In this document: in pieces, positions 1-10,285 of the stretch
Numbering within the stretch: position 1 is the stretch's first letter
Layout: every line of letters starts with the position of its first letter
DNA from: Sphingobium faniae
GTDB lineage: Bacteria; Pseudomonadota; Alphaproteobacteria; Sphingomonadales; Sphingomonadaceae
Assembly (NCBI GenBank): GCA_900100475.1
Contig: FMTU01000010.1
Location: 1-64,000, forward strand
Direction: 5' to 3'
Length of the DNA: 64,000 nt
Notes under the pieces: model-generated
Told to the model about the DNA's origin: nothing
The model's database searches: none
What the model saw: the letters and a program-made list of their open reading frames with translations, nothing else
Program-made: the position numbers and the translations under genes

Positions 1-167
1 CGATCCGTAGCACCCTCAGCGGCAATCGCGGTATAGAGCTCACTCAGGCGCGGAGTGTACGGGTGACGATACCGCGCCGAGTTGAGGTTGGAACTTGCAA
101 GTGAACGAACAGGTGGTGTGATCGATCGATCCGAGACGCGTGACAATCCGTTTGAATCAGTGGCCAT
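1..167 (-). CDS. Partial protein of unknown function, running off the left edge
   Basis: An open frame starts at an ATG (165-167, reverse strand) and stays open to base 1, giving about 55 residues that begin MATDSNGLSRVSDRSI and later read RYRHPYTPRLSELYTAIAAE. I do not recognise the family. The first half uses many low-GC third positions, unlike the housekeeping genes to the right, and no strong ribosome site is visible. It lies 204 bases downstream of corC on the same strand, where many alphaproteobacteria carry lnt; the residues do not look like Lnt. The reading frame is natural in composition but short, so it could be chance. Nothing else was seen in 168-371 apart from a short hairpin around the corC stop. 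Confidence 0.4.
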   Translation of the reverse strand, partial: MATDSNGLSRVSDRSITPPVRSLASSNLNSARYRHPYTPRLSELYTAIAAEGATD

Positions 168-371
168 CAAAGGTCGCTTGTCTGTTTGGAACTCGCGTCG
201 CGGAAACCATCTTGGCCCGCGGTCATGTGCGACCGCACCCAGAGGCCGGACATATGATCGCAAGCGATCCGATCAAAATATCTGTTCAGGGATCTTGTAA
301 GAGGGGGTCGTCCACATATGATTCAATGCGGAATTGTGTCTGTTCATGGCTGGAAGGAGAAGGAGGCCATG

Positions 372-1313
372 TCAGGCCTCCTCCACGTCCGCCCCTGCTT
401 CTGGCGGATGCAGCCGCAATCGCGTTACGCGGCGGCCATCGCTTGCCAGTACTTCGAGCTTCCAGCCGCTTTGGGGATGTTCTAGAATCTCGCCCGGTTC
501 CGGCACGCGGCCCGCCAGCACGAAGGCCAGCCCGCCCAGCGTGTCGACATCTTCCTCGACCTCGCCCAGATTCTCGTCGATCTCTTCCGCCACGTCCTCC
601 AGTTCGGCGCGGGCATCCGCTTCCCACAGGCCGTCTTCCAGCGGCACCAGCATCGCTTCGGGCGTATCATCATGCTCGTCCTCGACCTCGCCGACGATTT
701 CTTCGACCAGATCCTCGAAGGTCAGCAGTCCCTCGGTCCCCGAATATTCGTCCAGCACGATGGCGAGATGCGTCCGCTTCGCCCGCATTTCCGCCAGCAG
801 GTCCAGCGCGCCCATGCTTTCAGGGACATAAAGCGGCTGCCGGATGAGAGGCTCCAGCGTATCGGGCACCGGCGTCTTGCCCGCCATGATGGCGAAGGCG
901 TCGCGGATGTGGATCATCCCGACGATGGTGTCCAAAGTCTCCCGATACACCGGAATGCGGCTATGTCCGGCTTGCGCGAACAGCGCGGCGAGGTCCGCGA
1001 AGCTTGCCTTTTCCTCGATGGCGATGATGTCCGCGCGCGGCACGGCGACGTCATCGACCGTATGTTCGGAAAAATGGAGAAGATTGCGTACCATCTGTCG
1101 TTCGATCGCCGACAGGTCGCCCTTGGCGGGAGGGGACGAGCCGCCTCCTCCATCCTCGTCATATTCATCGAGCGCCTCCTCCAGTTCGCGCCGGAGGCTG
1201 TGGCCCTCATCCTCTCCGAAGAGCAGCGCCTTCAGGCCGCTCCATAAACCGCCTTCGCCGCTACTGTCCGGTTCCTTGGACGTATTGCCGTCTTTCGGGC
1301 TGCCTTCAGCCAT
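372..1313 (-). CDS. corC: CorC/YbeX-type CBS-domain protein (hemolysin-family, no membrane domain)
   Basis: The 313-residue protein has two CBS domains (about residues 90-140 and 155-205, with VPRADIIAIEE and LAIVLDEYSGTEGLLTFEDLVEEIVGE) followed by a C-terminal CorC/HlyC domain (about 225-305). It lacks the N-terminal DUF21 membrane domain, as Escherichia coli YbeX does. YbeX-type proteins have been linked to magnesium/cobalt homeostasis and to ribosome metabolism; the exact role here is inferred. It follows ybeY by eight bases in the phoH-ybeY-corC order seen widely in proteobacteria, which supports the assignment. The N-terminus is acidic and low in complexity. A GGAGGCC/GGCCTCC hairpin overlaps the stop region but has no T-tract. 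Confidence 0.88.
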   Translation of the reverse strand: MAEGSPKDGNTSKEPDSSGEGGLWSGLKALLFGEDEGHSLRRELEEALDEYDEDGGGGSSPPAKGDLSAIERQMVRNLLHFSEHTVDDVAVPRADIIAIEEKASFADLAALFAQAGHSRIPVYRETLDTIVGMIHIRDAFAIMAGKTPVPDTLEPLIRQPLYVPESMGALDLLAEMRAKRTHLAIVLDEYSGTEGLLTFEDLVEEIVGEVEDEHDDTPEAMLVPLEDGLWEADARAELEDVAEEIDENLGEVEEDVDTLGGLAFVLAGRVPEPGEILEHPQSGWKLEVLASDGRRVTRLRLHPPEAGADVEEA

Positions 1314-1321
1314 GATCTTCC

Positions 1322-1834
1322 CTAATCCCCTGTTTCGCGATCCCCATAGGGATCAGGCAGGCCGAGGCTGGCGAGCGCGCGGATTTCCAGCGCCTCCATC
1401 GCTTCGGCTTCGGCGTCGACCATATGGTCATATCCCAGCAAATGAAAAGTCCCATGAACGATCAAATGCGCGGCATGATCGGCGATGGATATGCCCTTAT
1501 CATGCGCCTCGCGCGCGCAAACCTCTTCGGCCAGAACGATATCGCCCAGCAGAACCTCGCCATCGTCGGTGTTCGCGGTAGTTTGCAGCAGGTCGCACTG
1601 CACCATGGGGAAGGACAGCACGTTGGTCGGCTTGTTCTTGTCCCGATAATCGCGGTTGAGTTGATGCACTTCGTCGTCGGAGGTCAGCTTGACGGCGATT
1701 TCATAAGTGACGGGGCTGTCCACGAAGGCGGCATAGGGGCTGTGCGCGATGGCCGAGGTCACCGCCCGTTCCGCCAGTCCTTCCCAGTCGATGCCGGGCC
1801 AGCCATCTTCCAGCAATATGGCAATATCAAGCAT
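1322..1834 (-). CDS. ybeY: Endoribonuclease YbeY, 16S rRNA 3' end maturation and ribosome quality control
   Basis: The protein carries the YbeY metal site HLIVHGTFHLLGYDH, the HGxxHLxGYDH motif whose three histidines bind zinc, plus NRDYRDKNKPTNVLSFP upstream of it. YbeY acts in 16S rRNA 3' processing and rRNA quality control. I chose ATG 1834 (MLDIAILLEDGW) because longer frames run into phoH codons and homologues begin near here. The start overlaps the end of phoH by 8 bases, so translation is probably coupled. About 170 residues, the usual family length. Confidence 0.95.
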   Translation of the reverse strand: MLDIAILLEDGWPGIDWEGLAERAVTSAIAHSPYAAFVDSPVTYEIAVKLTSDDEVHQLNRDYRDKNKPTNVLSFPMVQCDLLQTTANTDDGEVLLGDIVLAEEVCAREAHDKGISIADHAAHLIVHGTFHLLGYDHMVDAEAEAMEALEIRALASLGLPDPYGDRETGD

Positions 1835-2825
1835 CAGGCCCCTCATAAGCCTGGACAATCCGTCCGACGACCGGGTGACGAACCACGTCGCTGATGTTGA
1901 AGGGAACGATAGCGATCCCTTCCACCCCCTCCAGCCGCGCGACCGCATCGGCGAGGCCGGAAACCCCCGGCTGCGGCAGGTCGACCTGACGGGGATCGCC
2001 GCAGATCACCATGCGGCTGTTTTCGCCGAAGCGGGTCAGGAACATCTTCATCTGCGCGATGGTGGTGTTCTGCGCCTCGTCCAGCACGATGAAGGCGTTG
2101 GAGAGCGTTCGCCCGCGCATGAAGGCCAGTGGCGCGATCTCGATCTCTCCGCTTGCGATGCGCCGCTCCACCTGTTCGGCGGGCAGCGTGTCATAAAGCG
2201 CGTCATAGATGGGCCGCAGATAGGGGTCGACCTTCTCTTTCATGTCGCCGGGCAGGAAGCCGAGCCGCTCGCCCGCTTCCACGGCGGGGCGGGAGAGAAT
2301 CAGGCGGTCCACCGAGCCGGAGATAAGCTGGCTCACGGCCTGCGCGACGGCGAGATAGGTCTTGCCCGTGCCCGCTGGACCGAGCGCGAAGATGATGTCG
2401 GCGCGCGTCAGCGCCTCCATATACGTGACCTGCGTGGCCGAGCGCGGCACGATGGTCTTTTTGCGGGTGCGGATCATCACCTTGGGCGGTTCGGCGACAT
2501 CATGGCGGATGATGCCGTCCAGCGTGGGTTCCGCGGACATGGCGATGACGGCGTCCACCGCGCCTCCATCAATCTCCTGCCCCGCGACGATGCGGTTATA
2601 AAGGCCGGTCAGCACATCGCGCGCACGAGCGGCGGCTTCGGCTTCCCCCTCGATCTGGAGCTTGTTGCCGCGCGCGGCGATATAGACGCCGAGACGATTC
2701 TCTATCGCCACGAGATTCTGGTCATATTGTCCGAACAACGTGCCCAGAAGATGCGGTCGTTCGAAGGTGACTTCGAGTCGGGCGCGGTCGCCCGATTCGG
2801 CGCGTTGATGTGGTTTCTTGCTCAT
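1827..2825 (-). CDS. phoH: PhoH-family ATPase (YbeZ)
   Basis: The 332-residue protein has an N-terminal KH-like segment and a PhoH P-loop domain with Walker A LGPAGTGKTYLAVAQA, Walker B AFIVLDEAQNTT and the sensor region GDPRQVDLP. PhoH/YbeZ proteins are cytoplasmic ATPases that associate with YbeY in rRNA processing. ATG 2825 (MSKKPHQR) is chosen over an upstream start at 2846 because GGGAGG sits eight bases before it. Gene order miaB-phoH-ybeY-corC matches the common proteobacterial arrangement. Confidence 0.94.
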   Translation of the reverse strand: MSKKPHQRAESGDRARLEVTFERPHLLGTLFGQYDQNLVAIENRLGVYIAARGNKLQIEGEAEAAARARDVLTGLYNRIVAGQEIDGGAVDAVIAMSAEPTLDGIIRHDVAEPPKVMIRTRKKTIVPRSATQVTYMEALTRADIIFALGPAGTGKTYLAVAQAVSQLISGSVDRLILSRPAVEAGERLGFLPGDMKEKVDPYLRPIYDALYDTLPAEQVERRIASGEIEIAPLAFMRGRTLSNAFIVLDEAQNTTIAQMKMFLTRFGENSRMVICGDPRQVDLPQPGVSGLADAVARLEGVEGIAIVPFNISDVVRHPVVGRIVQAYEGPDA

Positions 2826-2847
2826 GTCAGCAGCCTCCCTTCCCATC

Positions 2848-2940
2848 TGTCATGCCTGCGTGAGCGGGCATCCATCTCCTGCGAGTAGCGCCTGGCGGAC
2901 AGCTTCGGAGATAGGTTCCCGCCAGCGCGGGAACGACTGT
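2848..2940. repeat. Intergenic hairpins between miaB and phoH
   Basis: Two short inverted repeats lie here. One is GTTCCCGC-CAGC-GCGGGAAC (2915-2934, perfect 8-bp stem). The other is ATGCCTGC/GCGGGCAT (2852-2871, with one G-T pair). Such 'xTTCCCGC..GCGGGAA' units look like dispersed intergenic repeats rather than terminators, since neither has a T-tract. Copy number elsewhere in the genome is unknown. Confidence 0.45.
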
Positions 2941-2948
2941 GATTGGGT

Positions 2949-4313
2949 TCAAGCGGCTTTCCTCCTGCTGGGTTCACCGGCCAGGCTATTGGGGCCGGCG
3001 CTGACGATATCGACTTCCACCATGTCGCCGATGGCAAGGTCGGGCGCGGTGACGTGGACGGACTGGAGCCACGGCGTCTTGCCGATGAGCTGACCGGGAT
3101 GGCGGCCCTTGCGTTCCAGCAATATGTCCGTGCGGCGGCCGACCGTGGCGGCGTTGAATTCCGTCTGATGGCGATTGAGAAGCGTCTGGAGACGCGCCAG
3201 CCGTTCGTCCATCACCTCGGCGGGAATCTGGCCGTCCATATCCGCGGCGGGGGTGCCGGGGCGGGGACTGTATTTGAAGGAATAGCATTGCGCATAGCGC
3301 ACTTGTTCGACGATCTTCAGAGTATCTTCGAAGTCCGCGTCCGTCTCGCCGGGGAAGCCGACGATGAAATCGCCCGACAGCGCTATGTCGGGCCGGGCCT
3401 GCCGTACCTGTTCGATGATCCGCAAATAGCTTTCGGCGCCGTGGCTGCGGTTCATGGCTTTGAGGATGCGATCATTGCCCGCCTGCACCGGCAGATGGAG
3501 GAAAGGCATCAGCTTCTCGACCTCGCCATGGGCGGCGATCAGGCTGTCGCTCATGTCATTGGGATGGCTGGTAGTGTAGCGGATGCGCTTCAAATCGCCG
3601 ATCTTCGCCAGTTCCCGCACGAGGCCGTCCATGCCCTGCATCCGGCCCTTGCCGTCCTCGCCGGTCCAGGCGTTGACGTTCTGCCCCAGCAACGTGATCT
3701 CCCGCACGCCGCCATCGACCAGCGCCCTGGCTTCGTCTAGGATTGCGTTCCATGTCCGGCTGATTTCCGCGCCGCGCGTATAGGGCACGACGCAATAGGT
3801 GCAGAATTTGTCGCAGCCTTCCATGATGGTGAGGAAAGCGGTGGGGCGCGCCTGCCTGGTGCGGGCGGGCAGGGCGCCGAATTTCGACGCGAGCGGCATG
3901 TCGGTGTCCACCGCTTCCTCGCCGCGTCGCGCCTTGTCGATCAGGTCCGGCAGGCGATGATAGGCTTGCGGACCGACGACGATGTCGACGCTTTTGGCGC
4001 GGCGGCTGATCTCTCCGCCCTCGGCCTGCGCGACGCAGCCTGCGACCGCGATCATCGGGCGTGAGCCATCCTCCCGACGAAGGCGGCCGATGTCGGAATA
4101 GACCTTGTCCACCGCCTTTTCGCGGATGTGGCAGGTGTTGAGGATGACGAGATCCGCCTCCACGCCGTGTGTAGCGGAAGTCATGCCGCGCTCGCCCAGC
4201 ATCTCGGCCATGCGCTCGCCATCATAGACGTTCATCTGGCAGCCGAAGGATTTGACGTGGAATGTCGCGGGGGACTTGCTGGCGGGTTTTGGGGGCGTGT
4301 GGTTACGATTCAT
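2949..4313 (-). CDS. miaB: MiaB, tRNA-2-methylthio-N6-dimethylallyladenosine synthase
   Basis: This 454-residue radical-SAM methylthiotransferase adds the methylthio group to i6A37 of tRNAs that read UNN codons. The N-terminal UPF0004 domain has the three cluster cysteines in [15 protein letters not shown] and AGCVAQ. The radical-SAM CxxxCxxC motif is [17 protein letters not shown], and a C-terminal TRAM domain ends the protein. Length and motif order are those of MiaB rather than MtaB or RimO. It lies downstream of plsC (10-base gap) and about 120 bases upstream of phoH. Confidence 0.96.
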   Translation of the reverse strand: MNRNHTPPKPASKSPATFHVKSFGCQMNVYDGERMAEMLGERGMTSATHGVEADLVILNTCHIREKAVDKVYSDIGRLRREDGSRPMIAVAGCVAQAEGGEISRRAKSVDIVVGPQAYHRLPDLIDKARRGEEAVDTDMPLASKFGALPARTRQARPTAFLTIMEGCDKFCTYCVVPYTRGAEISRTWNAILDEARALVDGGVREITLLGQNVNAWTGEDGKGRMQGMDGLVRELAKIGDLKRIRYTTSHPNDMSDSLIAAHGEVEKLMPFLHLPVQAGNDRILKAMNRSHGAESYLRIIEQVRQARPDIALSGDFIVGFPGETDADFEDTLKIVEQVRYAQCYSFKYSPRPGTPAADMDGQIPAEVMDERLARLQTLLNRHQTEFNAATVGRRTDILLERKGRHPGQLIGKTPWLQSVHVTAPDLAIGDMVEVDIVSAGPNSLAGEPSRRKAA

Positions 4314-4322
4314 GCGATCCAG

Positions 4323-5081
4323 CTATACAGTGCCATCGCGCGGAGCGGAAGGCGGCAGGTGAAGCGCCATGCTCGCGACGATATGATCGCGCGCCATGGC
4401 CGCGATGATCTTGCGGTCGGGATAGACCGACGGGTCGAAAGGCTCCAGAAAGCGCAGCGTCACGACCAGCCGCCCCCTGCGTTCCAGCAGTCGCTTCACA
4501 TTGTTGCCCGCCGGTTCATTACCATGCCATGCGATGTCGGGGGCCGCCGGGCCATAGTCGATATGCACCGGCTGGATCATCACGTCGCGGGGAGGGGGAA
4601 GCAATACGGCCAGCAGCGTGGGTTTGAAGGAGAGCAGGCTGCGGCCATCGCCGGTCGTTCCTTCGGGGAACAGCGCGACCGGTTGATGCCCCGCCATCGC
4701 CGTCCGCAAGGCGTCGATCTGGGTCGACAGTCCGCCGCGCCTTTCGCGGGAGACGAACAGCGTGTTGTTCTGCGCCGCCAGCCAGCCGATCACCGGCCAG
4801 CGGGCGATGCCGTCATGTGCGACAAAGGCGGTGCCGGTCGCGCCGCCCAGCGCCAATATGTCGATCCAGCTTACATGATTGGCGATCAGGAACAGGTCGC
4901 TGGTCACGGGCGTTCCCGCCACCTCCACCCGCGCGCCCACGGATCGGGCGGCCAGCGCCAGAAACCGGCGCGGCCAGGGTGATGGCCGCCGCAAGATCCG
5001 CCATAATAGATGAGGGGTCAGGCAAAGGAAAAGGCTGGCCGTCAACGCGCCAAGACGCAGGAAACGGCGTATCCGGCCCAA
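4323..5081 (-). CDS. 1-acyl-sn-glycerol-3-phosphate acyltransferase-like protein (PlsC family)
   Basis: The protein contains the acyltransferase HX4D motif in ANHVSWIDILALGG and the FPEGTTGDG glycerol-phosphate-binding motif. PlsC enzymes acylate lysophosphatidic acid at the inner face of the membrane; a hydrophobic stretch near the N-terminus (LGALTASLFLCLTPHLLW) fits membrane attachment. The frame stays open upstream inside fur, but those residues are a shadow of fur. I chose TTG 5081, five bases after the fur stop. A role as an ornithine-lipid or other lysolipid acyltransferase cannot be excluded. Confidence 0.88.
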   Translation of the reverse strand: MGRIRRFLRLGALTASLFLCLTPHLLWRILRRPSPWPRRFLALAARSVGARVEVAGTPVTSDLFLIANHVSWIDILALGGATGTAFVAHDGIARWPVIGWLAAQNNTLFVSRERRGGLSTQIDALRTAMAGHQPVALFPEGTTGDGRSLLSFKPTLLAVLLPPPRDVMIQPVHIDYGPAAPDIAWHGNEPAGNNVKRLLERRGRLVVTLRFLEPFDPSVYPDRKIIAAMARDHIVASMALHLPPSAPRDGTV

Positions 5082-5085
5082 GCGA

Positions 5086-5508
5086 TCAGCTCTTGCGGTC
5101 GATCGCCACGCCGTACAGTTCCATGCGGTGATCGACCAGGCGAAAGCCGAGCTTCTCGGCGATCTGCTTCTGAAGCTGTTCCAGTTCCGGATCGACGAAC
5201 TCAATTACATTGCCGGTTTCCACGTCGATCAGATGGTCGTGATGGGATTCGGGCGCTGCTTCATAGCGCGCGCGGCCATCGCCGAAATCATGCCGGTCGA
5301 GAATGCCCGCTTCCTCGAAGAGGCGGACGGTGCGGTAGACGGTGGCGATGGAAATGCCCGGATCGACCGCCGCGGAACGCCGGTGCAATTCCTCGACATC
5401 GGGATGATCCATCGCATCGCTCAAAACCTGAGCGATCACCCGGCGCTGTTCGGTGATGCGAAGGCCCTTTTCATGGCAAAGGGCTTCTACGTCGATCTTG
5501 CGGTTCAT
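5086..5508 (-). CDS. fur: Fur-family metal-responsive transcriptional regulator
   Basis: The 140-residue protein has a winged helix (RITEQRRVIAQVL to ISIATVYRTVRLFEEAGIL) and the Fur histidine cluster PESHHDHLIDVETG followed by a dimerisation domain. The CxxC pairs of classical Fur are absent; only one cysteine (ALCHEKG) is present, as in many alphaproteobacterial Fur/Mur proteins, so iron or manganese specificity cannot be told from sequence. It is expected to bind DNA as a metal-loaded dimer and repress metal-uptake genes. It is followed immediately by plsC. Confidence 0.9.
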   Translation of the reverse strand: MNRKIDVEALCHEKGLRITEQRRVIAQVLSDAMDHPDVEELHRRSAAVDPGISIATVYRTVRLFEEAGILDRHDFGDGRARYEAAPESHHDHLIDVETGNVIEFVDPELEQLQKQIAEKLGFRLVDHRMELYGVAIDRKS

Positions 5509-5616
5509 GTATATTCGCCGGCTAAATGGGACAGGACGGTTCGAACCTAACGCCTTTTGGTGTCAGGTTAAAGGGGGCAGGCCCGCACCCCTTCGGCTTC
5601 GGGTTGGGCGAAACGG

Positions 5617-6039
5617 TTATTTGGCGCGCGCGCGACGGCGCTTCGTGCCAAGGCCGATCTTCTTCGCCAGCATGCGCCGCTGTTCGGCATAGTTGGGGGC
5701 GACCATCGGATAGTCGGCGGGCAGGCCCCATTTGGCGCGATAGTCTTCCGGCGTCATCTGATAATGGGTCATCAGGTGGCGCTTGAGCATCTTGAGCTTC
5801 TTACCATCCTCAAGGCAGATGATATAATCCGGCTTGATCGAAGAACGCACCGAAACGGCGGGTTCCGGCTTCGCTTCGGGAGCAGGGGCGGGGGCCGACA
5901 AACCGGTCAGCGCCGCGTGCACATTCTGAATAAGCGAAGCGACGTCCGAAACGGCCACGCTGTTATTGGAAACATGTGCCGCGACGATATCCGACGTTAA
6001 AGTAATCAGCAGTTCGTTCTGGGCGGATTCATTTTCCAT
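5617..6039 (-). CDS. MucR/Ros-family zinc-finger transcriptional regulator
   Basis: The C-terminal half is the conserved MucR domain, with the prokaryotic zinc finger CLEDGKKLKMLKRHLMTHY (one Cys, Asp, two His), then MTPEDYRAKWGLPADYPMVAPNYAEQR and a basic tail. MucR proteins are small oligomeric, H-NS-like regulators that control exopolysaccharide, motility and cell-cycle genes in alphaproteobacteria. ATG 6039 (MENESAQNELL) matches family starts; an upstream in-frame start at 6096 adds 19 non-conserved residues. Targets here are not known. Confidence 0.92.
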   Translation of the reverse strand: MENESAQNELLITLTSDIVAAHVSNNSVAVSDVASLIQNVHAALTGLSAPAPAPEAKPEPAVSVRSSIKPDYIICLEDGKKLKMLKRHLMTHYQMTPEDYRAKWGLPADYPMVAPNYAEQRRMLAKKIGLGTKRRRARAK

Positions 6040-6150
6040 TTTCTTGTTTCCTGCAAAGGCTTCTATTGGATGCGACCCGCCCTGCCGAATGTTCATGGAT
6101 GAGCGGCAACCGCCCGCTATCCTTTTTTGCCTATTCTGGCAAGGGGGCGG

Positions 6151-6630
6151 TCATATCTTCATATCCAGCCGCAGGCTTAATGCGTCATGAAGTTGACCAT
6201 CATTGCCGCGATAATAAGCAGGACGACGATGAACATATTCGAAACCGAATTTTTCGTAAAGTTTGATTGCGCTGTTGTTGGCGCGCACCTCCAGATTCAT
6301 GGAGGTGATTCCCCTACGGCGCGCAGTGGAAAGGCTGCCCGAAAGCAGGGCGTTGCCAATACCCCGACCTCTCCAGGCAGGATCGACGGCCAGCAGCAGC
6401 AATTCGCATTCGTCCAGCACCGAGCGGACCAGTGCGAAACCCAGCGGCATGGCGTCCAGTCGGGCAATGGTGAGCCATGTTCCCGGCATCAGCATGACGC
6501 CCGACATCTGCGCCAGCGTCCACGCCTCGCCATAGACCGGGTCGAAAGCACGGGACATGACCTCCATGGCGTCGGCCAGCGCATTGCGCTCGCCGCCCTC
6601 ATAGGTGTCGAGGACGATATCCGGCATCAT
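6151..6630 (-). CDS. rimI: RimI-like ribosomal-protein-alanine N-acetyltransferase (GNAT)
   Basis: This is a 159-residue GNAT acetyltransferase. The acetyl-CoA-binding motif is RGRGIGNALLSGS (Q/RxxGxG/A type), with motif B NNSAIKLYEKFGFEYVHRRPAYY, which is typical of RimI. RimI acetylates the N-terminal alanine of ribosomal protein S18. The ATG overlaps the tsaB stop (6627-6630), so the two are translationally coupled; tsaB-rimI is a very common pairing and supports the name. Confidence 0.9.
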   Translation of the reverse strand: MMPDIVLDTYEGGERNALADAMEVMSRAFDPVYGEAWTLAQMSGVMLMPGTWLTIARLDAMPLGFALVRSVLDECELLLLAVDPAWRGRGIGNALLSGSLSTARRRGITSMNLEVRANNSAIKLYEKFGFEYVHRRPAYYRGNDGQLHDALSLRLDMKI

Positions 6631-7256
6631 GATGCCGCGCCCTGCCGCGCCATCGGGCGCGCATCCGCCTCGCGGCCATAGATCGGCGTGGGCGGCAGGG
6701 AGGGTAGAGCCGCGATCAGAGGATAATCGGCCGCATCGGGATAGAGGGTGACAGCCGTGCCCGTTCCCTTCGCGGTCACCAGAACATCGGCGCCGGGGCC
6801 ATAGAAGGTCGTGCCGTTCGCCTGTTCCGCCAGCGTGGCGATGGGCGTGGAAGCAGGCCGTGTGAGAGGCGTGACGCCATCCTTCGCGAAATCCTGCCAG
6901 AAGAGTTCGCCATGCCCGCCCGTGAGCATGACGGTCAGCGGGCCATCCTCATGCGTCTGCGCGGCCTTTGCGGCGACCAGCGCCAGCGCGCTGAAGCCAT
7001 GGACCGGAATATGCCACGCCAGCGCCAACGCCTTTGCCGCCGCGATCCCGATCCGTACGCCTGTAAAACTGCCCGGCCCTACATCCACGGCGATCGCATC
7101 GGCGCGGCCGCCATCGGGCAGGGCGGCGATCACCGGCAACAATGCTTCGGCATGGCCGCGTCCGACAATCTCGTGAAAACGCCCTATGGCGACCCCGTCA
7201 TCCAGCAGCGCGACGGACAGCGCCTGTGTCGCGGTGTCGATGACAAGCAATCGCAA
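6627..7256 (-). CDS. tsaB: TsaB, tRNA threonylcarbamoyladenosine biosynthesis subunit
   Basis: The ASKHA-fold protein starts LRLLVIDTATQALSVALLDDG and has the family segment AIAVDVGPGSFTGVRIGIAAAKALA. TsaB is the inactive partner of TsaD in making t6A37 of ANN-decoding tRNAs. The frame extends to GTG 7280, but AAGGGAG lies seven bases before TTG 7256 and homologues begin at this residue, so TTG 7256 is preferred. rimI follows with a 4-base overlap. Confidence 0.92.
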   Translation of the reverse strand: MRLLVIDTATQALSVALLDDGVAIGRFHEIVGRGHAEALLPVIAALPDGGRADAIAVDVGPGSFTGVRIGIAAAKALALAWHIPVHGFSALALVAAKAAQTHEDGPLTVMLTGGHGELFWQDFAKDGVTPLTRPASTPIATLAEQANGTTFYGPGADVLVTAKGTGTAVTLYPDAADYPLIAALPSLPPTPIYGREADARPMARQGAAS

Positions 7257-7338
7257 GCAAAAACTCCCTTGAGCGGTCACCAGCCATCGGAGCCGCCCGA
7301 TTCGTCAAATGCCGCGATATTCGCCTGGGCGCAATGGC

Positions 7339-7914
7339 TCAGATAGCGCGCACTTCCGTCACTTCGGGCACATAATGCTTCAAAAGCTGCTCGATGCCGT
7401 TCTTGAGCGTCGCGGTCGAGGATGGGCAACCCGCACAGGCGCCGTGCATCCGCAGATAGACGGTGCCCTTGTCGAACCCGCGATAGACGATGTCGCCGCC
7501 GTCATTGGCGACCGCCGGACGCACTCGCGTGTCGATGAGTTCGCGGATCTGGGCAATGATTTCCGCATCTTCGGGATCGTCGGAAAAATCATCCTCTTCG
7601 CCGGGAACCGCGATGTCCGCCGCGCTGCCCGGTGCGAAAAGCGGTATGTTCGCCGAAAAATGATCGAGCAGGATGGACAGGACTTCCGGTTTCGCATCGC
7701 TCCATTCCGCGCCCGGCGCGATGGTGACGGAAATGAAGTCGCTGCCGAAGAATACGCCGGTCACATCGCCCAGCCCGAACAACGCATCGGCCAGCGGAGA
7801 AGCCTCCGCTTCCTCGGGATTCGCGAAATCACGGGTGCCGTTGCCCATGACGGCACGGCCGGGCAGGAATTTGACGGTTGCCGGATTGGGCGTCGTTTCG
7901 GTCTCGATCAACAT
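7339..7914 (-). CDS. NifU/Nfu-type Fe-S cluster carrier protein
   Basis: The 191-residue protein has an N-terminal Nfu domain (MLIETETTPNPATVKFLPG) and a C-terminal NifU-like domain with the cluster-binding CxxC in MHGACAGCPSSTATLKNGIEQ. Nfu proteins deliver 4Fe-4S clusters to apo-enzymes; possible clients nearby include MiaB, which is itself a two-cluster enzyme. The long upstream extension of the frame is antisense to the divergent gene at 8014, so ATG 7914 is the start. The Nfu_N plus NifU_C architecture is standard for alphaproteobacteria and mitochondria. Confidence 0.94.
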   Translation of the reverse strand: MLIETETTPNPATVKFLPGRAVMGNGTRDFANPEEAEASPLADALFGLGDVTGVFFGSDFISVTIAPGAEWSDAKPEVLSILLDHFSANIPLFAPGSAADIAVPGEEDDFSDDPEDAEIIAQIRELIDTRVRPAVANDGGDIVYRGFDKGTVYLRMHGACAGCPSSTATLKNGIEQLLKHYVPEVTEVRAI

Positions 7915-8013
7915 GCCTGCTATGTGGCGTTGGACAGGGAGAAGATCAAGCGCCGGTGGAACTTCCGCAAAAGGAGGACATTGATGAGATGAAACCAGCA
8001 GAGGAGAAGGCGC

Positions 8014-8484
8014 ATGAGCACGGAAGCCGAAATCCGGGAACGCTTCTGGAAGGAGTTGTCGCATAGTCCTTTCTTGATGTTGTCGCTGCAAGGGACGCAG
8101 GACCATGCCATGCCCATGACCGCGCAACTGGATGCTCATGCGAACCATTGCTTCTGGTTCTATTCGAGCAAGGGCAATCGTCTGGCCACCGGCGGTCCCG
8201 CCATGGCGCAGTTCGTCGCGAAGGATCATGACCTGTTCGCCTGCATCGACGGCACGCTGACGCCGGAAGCCGATCCAGCCATCATCGACCGTTATTGGTC
8301 GCAGGATGTTGCCGCCTGGTATCCGGGCGGGCGTGACGATCCTGATCTGCTGATGTTGCGTTTCGATCTTGGCACGGCGGAAATCTGGCGCGCGGATGGT
8401 GCAGCGAGTGGCTTTTTTCGCAAATTGTTCGGCGGCGACGCGCGCAAGGGAATGCAGGAAAAACATGCGGAAGTTCCGCTTTAA
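8014..8484 (+). CDS. Pyridoxamine 5'-phosphate oxidase-like / general stress protein 26-like split-barrel protein
   Basis: This 156-residue protein of the FMN-binding split-barrel superfamily matches the general-stress (GsiB/YdaG-like) group by its layout: FWKELSHSPFLMLSLQG, HCFWFYSSKGNRLATGGPAMAQFVAKDHDLFACIDGTLT, then DPDLLMLRFDLGTAEIWRA. Family members bind flavin or F420; which cofactor is used here cannot be seen. The start is set by AGGAGAAGG just before ATG 8014. It diverges from nfu across a 99-base gap and is followed by a good terminator. Confidence 0.82.
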   Translation: MSTEAEIRERFWKELSHSPFLMLSLQGTQDHAMPMTAQLDAHANHCFWFYSSKGNRLATGGPAMAQFVAKDHDLFACIDGTLTPEADPAIIDRYWSQDVAAWYPGGRDDPDLLMLRFDLGTAEIWRADGAASGFFRKLFGGDARKGMQEKHAEVPL

Positions 8485-8503
8485 TCCTCTTTTGGGAAGC
8501 TGG

Positions 8504-8537
8504 CCGTTGCTGGATTTCCAGCAGCGGCTTGCTTTTT
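8504..8537 (+). terminator. Rho-independent terminator
   Basis: CCGTTGCTGG-ATTT-CCAGCAGCGG forms a 10-bp stem with one G-T pair and a 4-base loop. It is followed by CTTGC and five T residues, 20 bases after the stop of the stress protein at 8484. Confidence 0.75.
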
Positions 8538-8750
8538 GCCTGTATTTGCATCATACGCGCCCCGGCTGAGGAGCCAATGGCTCCGATTGCTGGCAGCGTG
8601 AATGTCTCCGCGCATGGATATAGCGCAGAGATCAGGCCAGATCAGTTTCGTGTCTTTTCTTGAGGCTTCCCTTGTCACGCGGGTCGTTTCGCCACCCGCC
8701 CCGTGCCCGCATCCTGCGAAGGCGCGGGCTTTGATAATGGAAGTCATCCC

Positions 8751-10127
<1,377 letters not shown>

Positions 10128-10285
10128 GGAATGCTGGAACGGTGCTCCTGCAAGGGCAGGGGCGCCGTGATCGCCTGGCCTGGGCTTTAGACGGCGCAAC
10201 CTGTCGTCGTTGCCAACGCGCTACCCATTCGCCACGACGCTTTGTCAGTGGCCATTCAGGAAAATGTCGCTAGGTTCCCGCGCCT

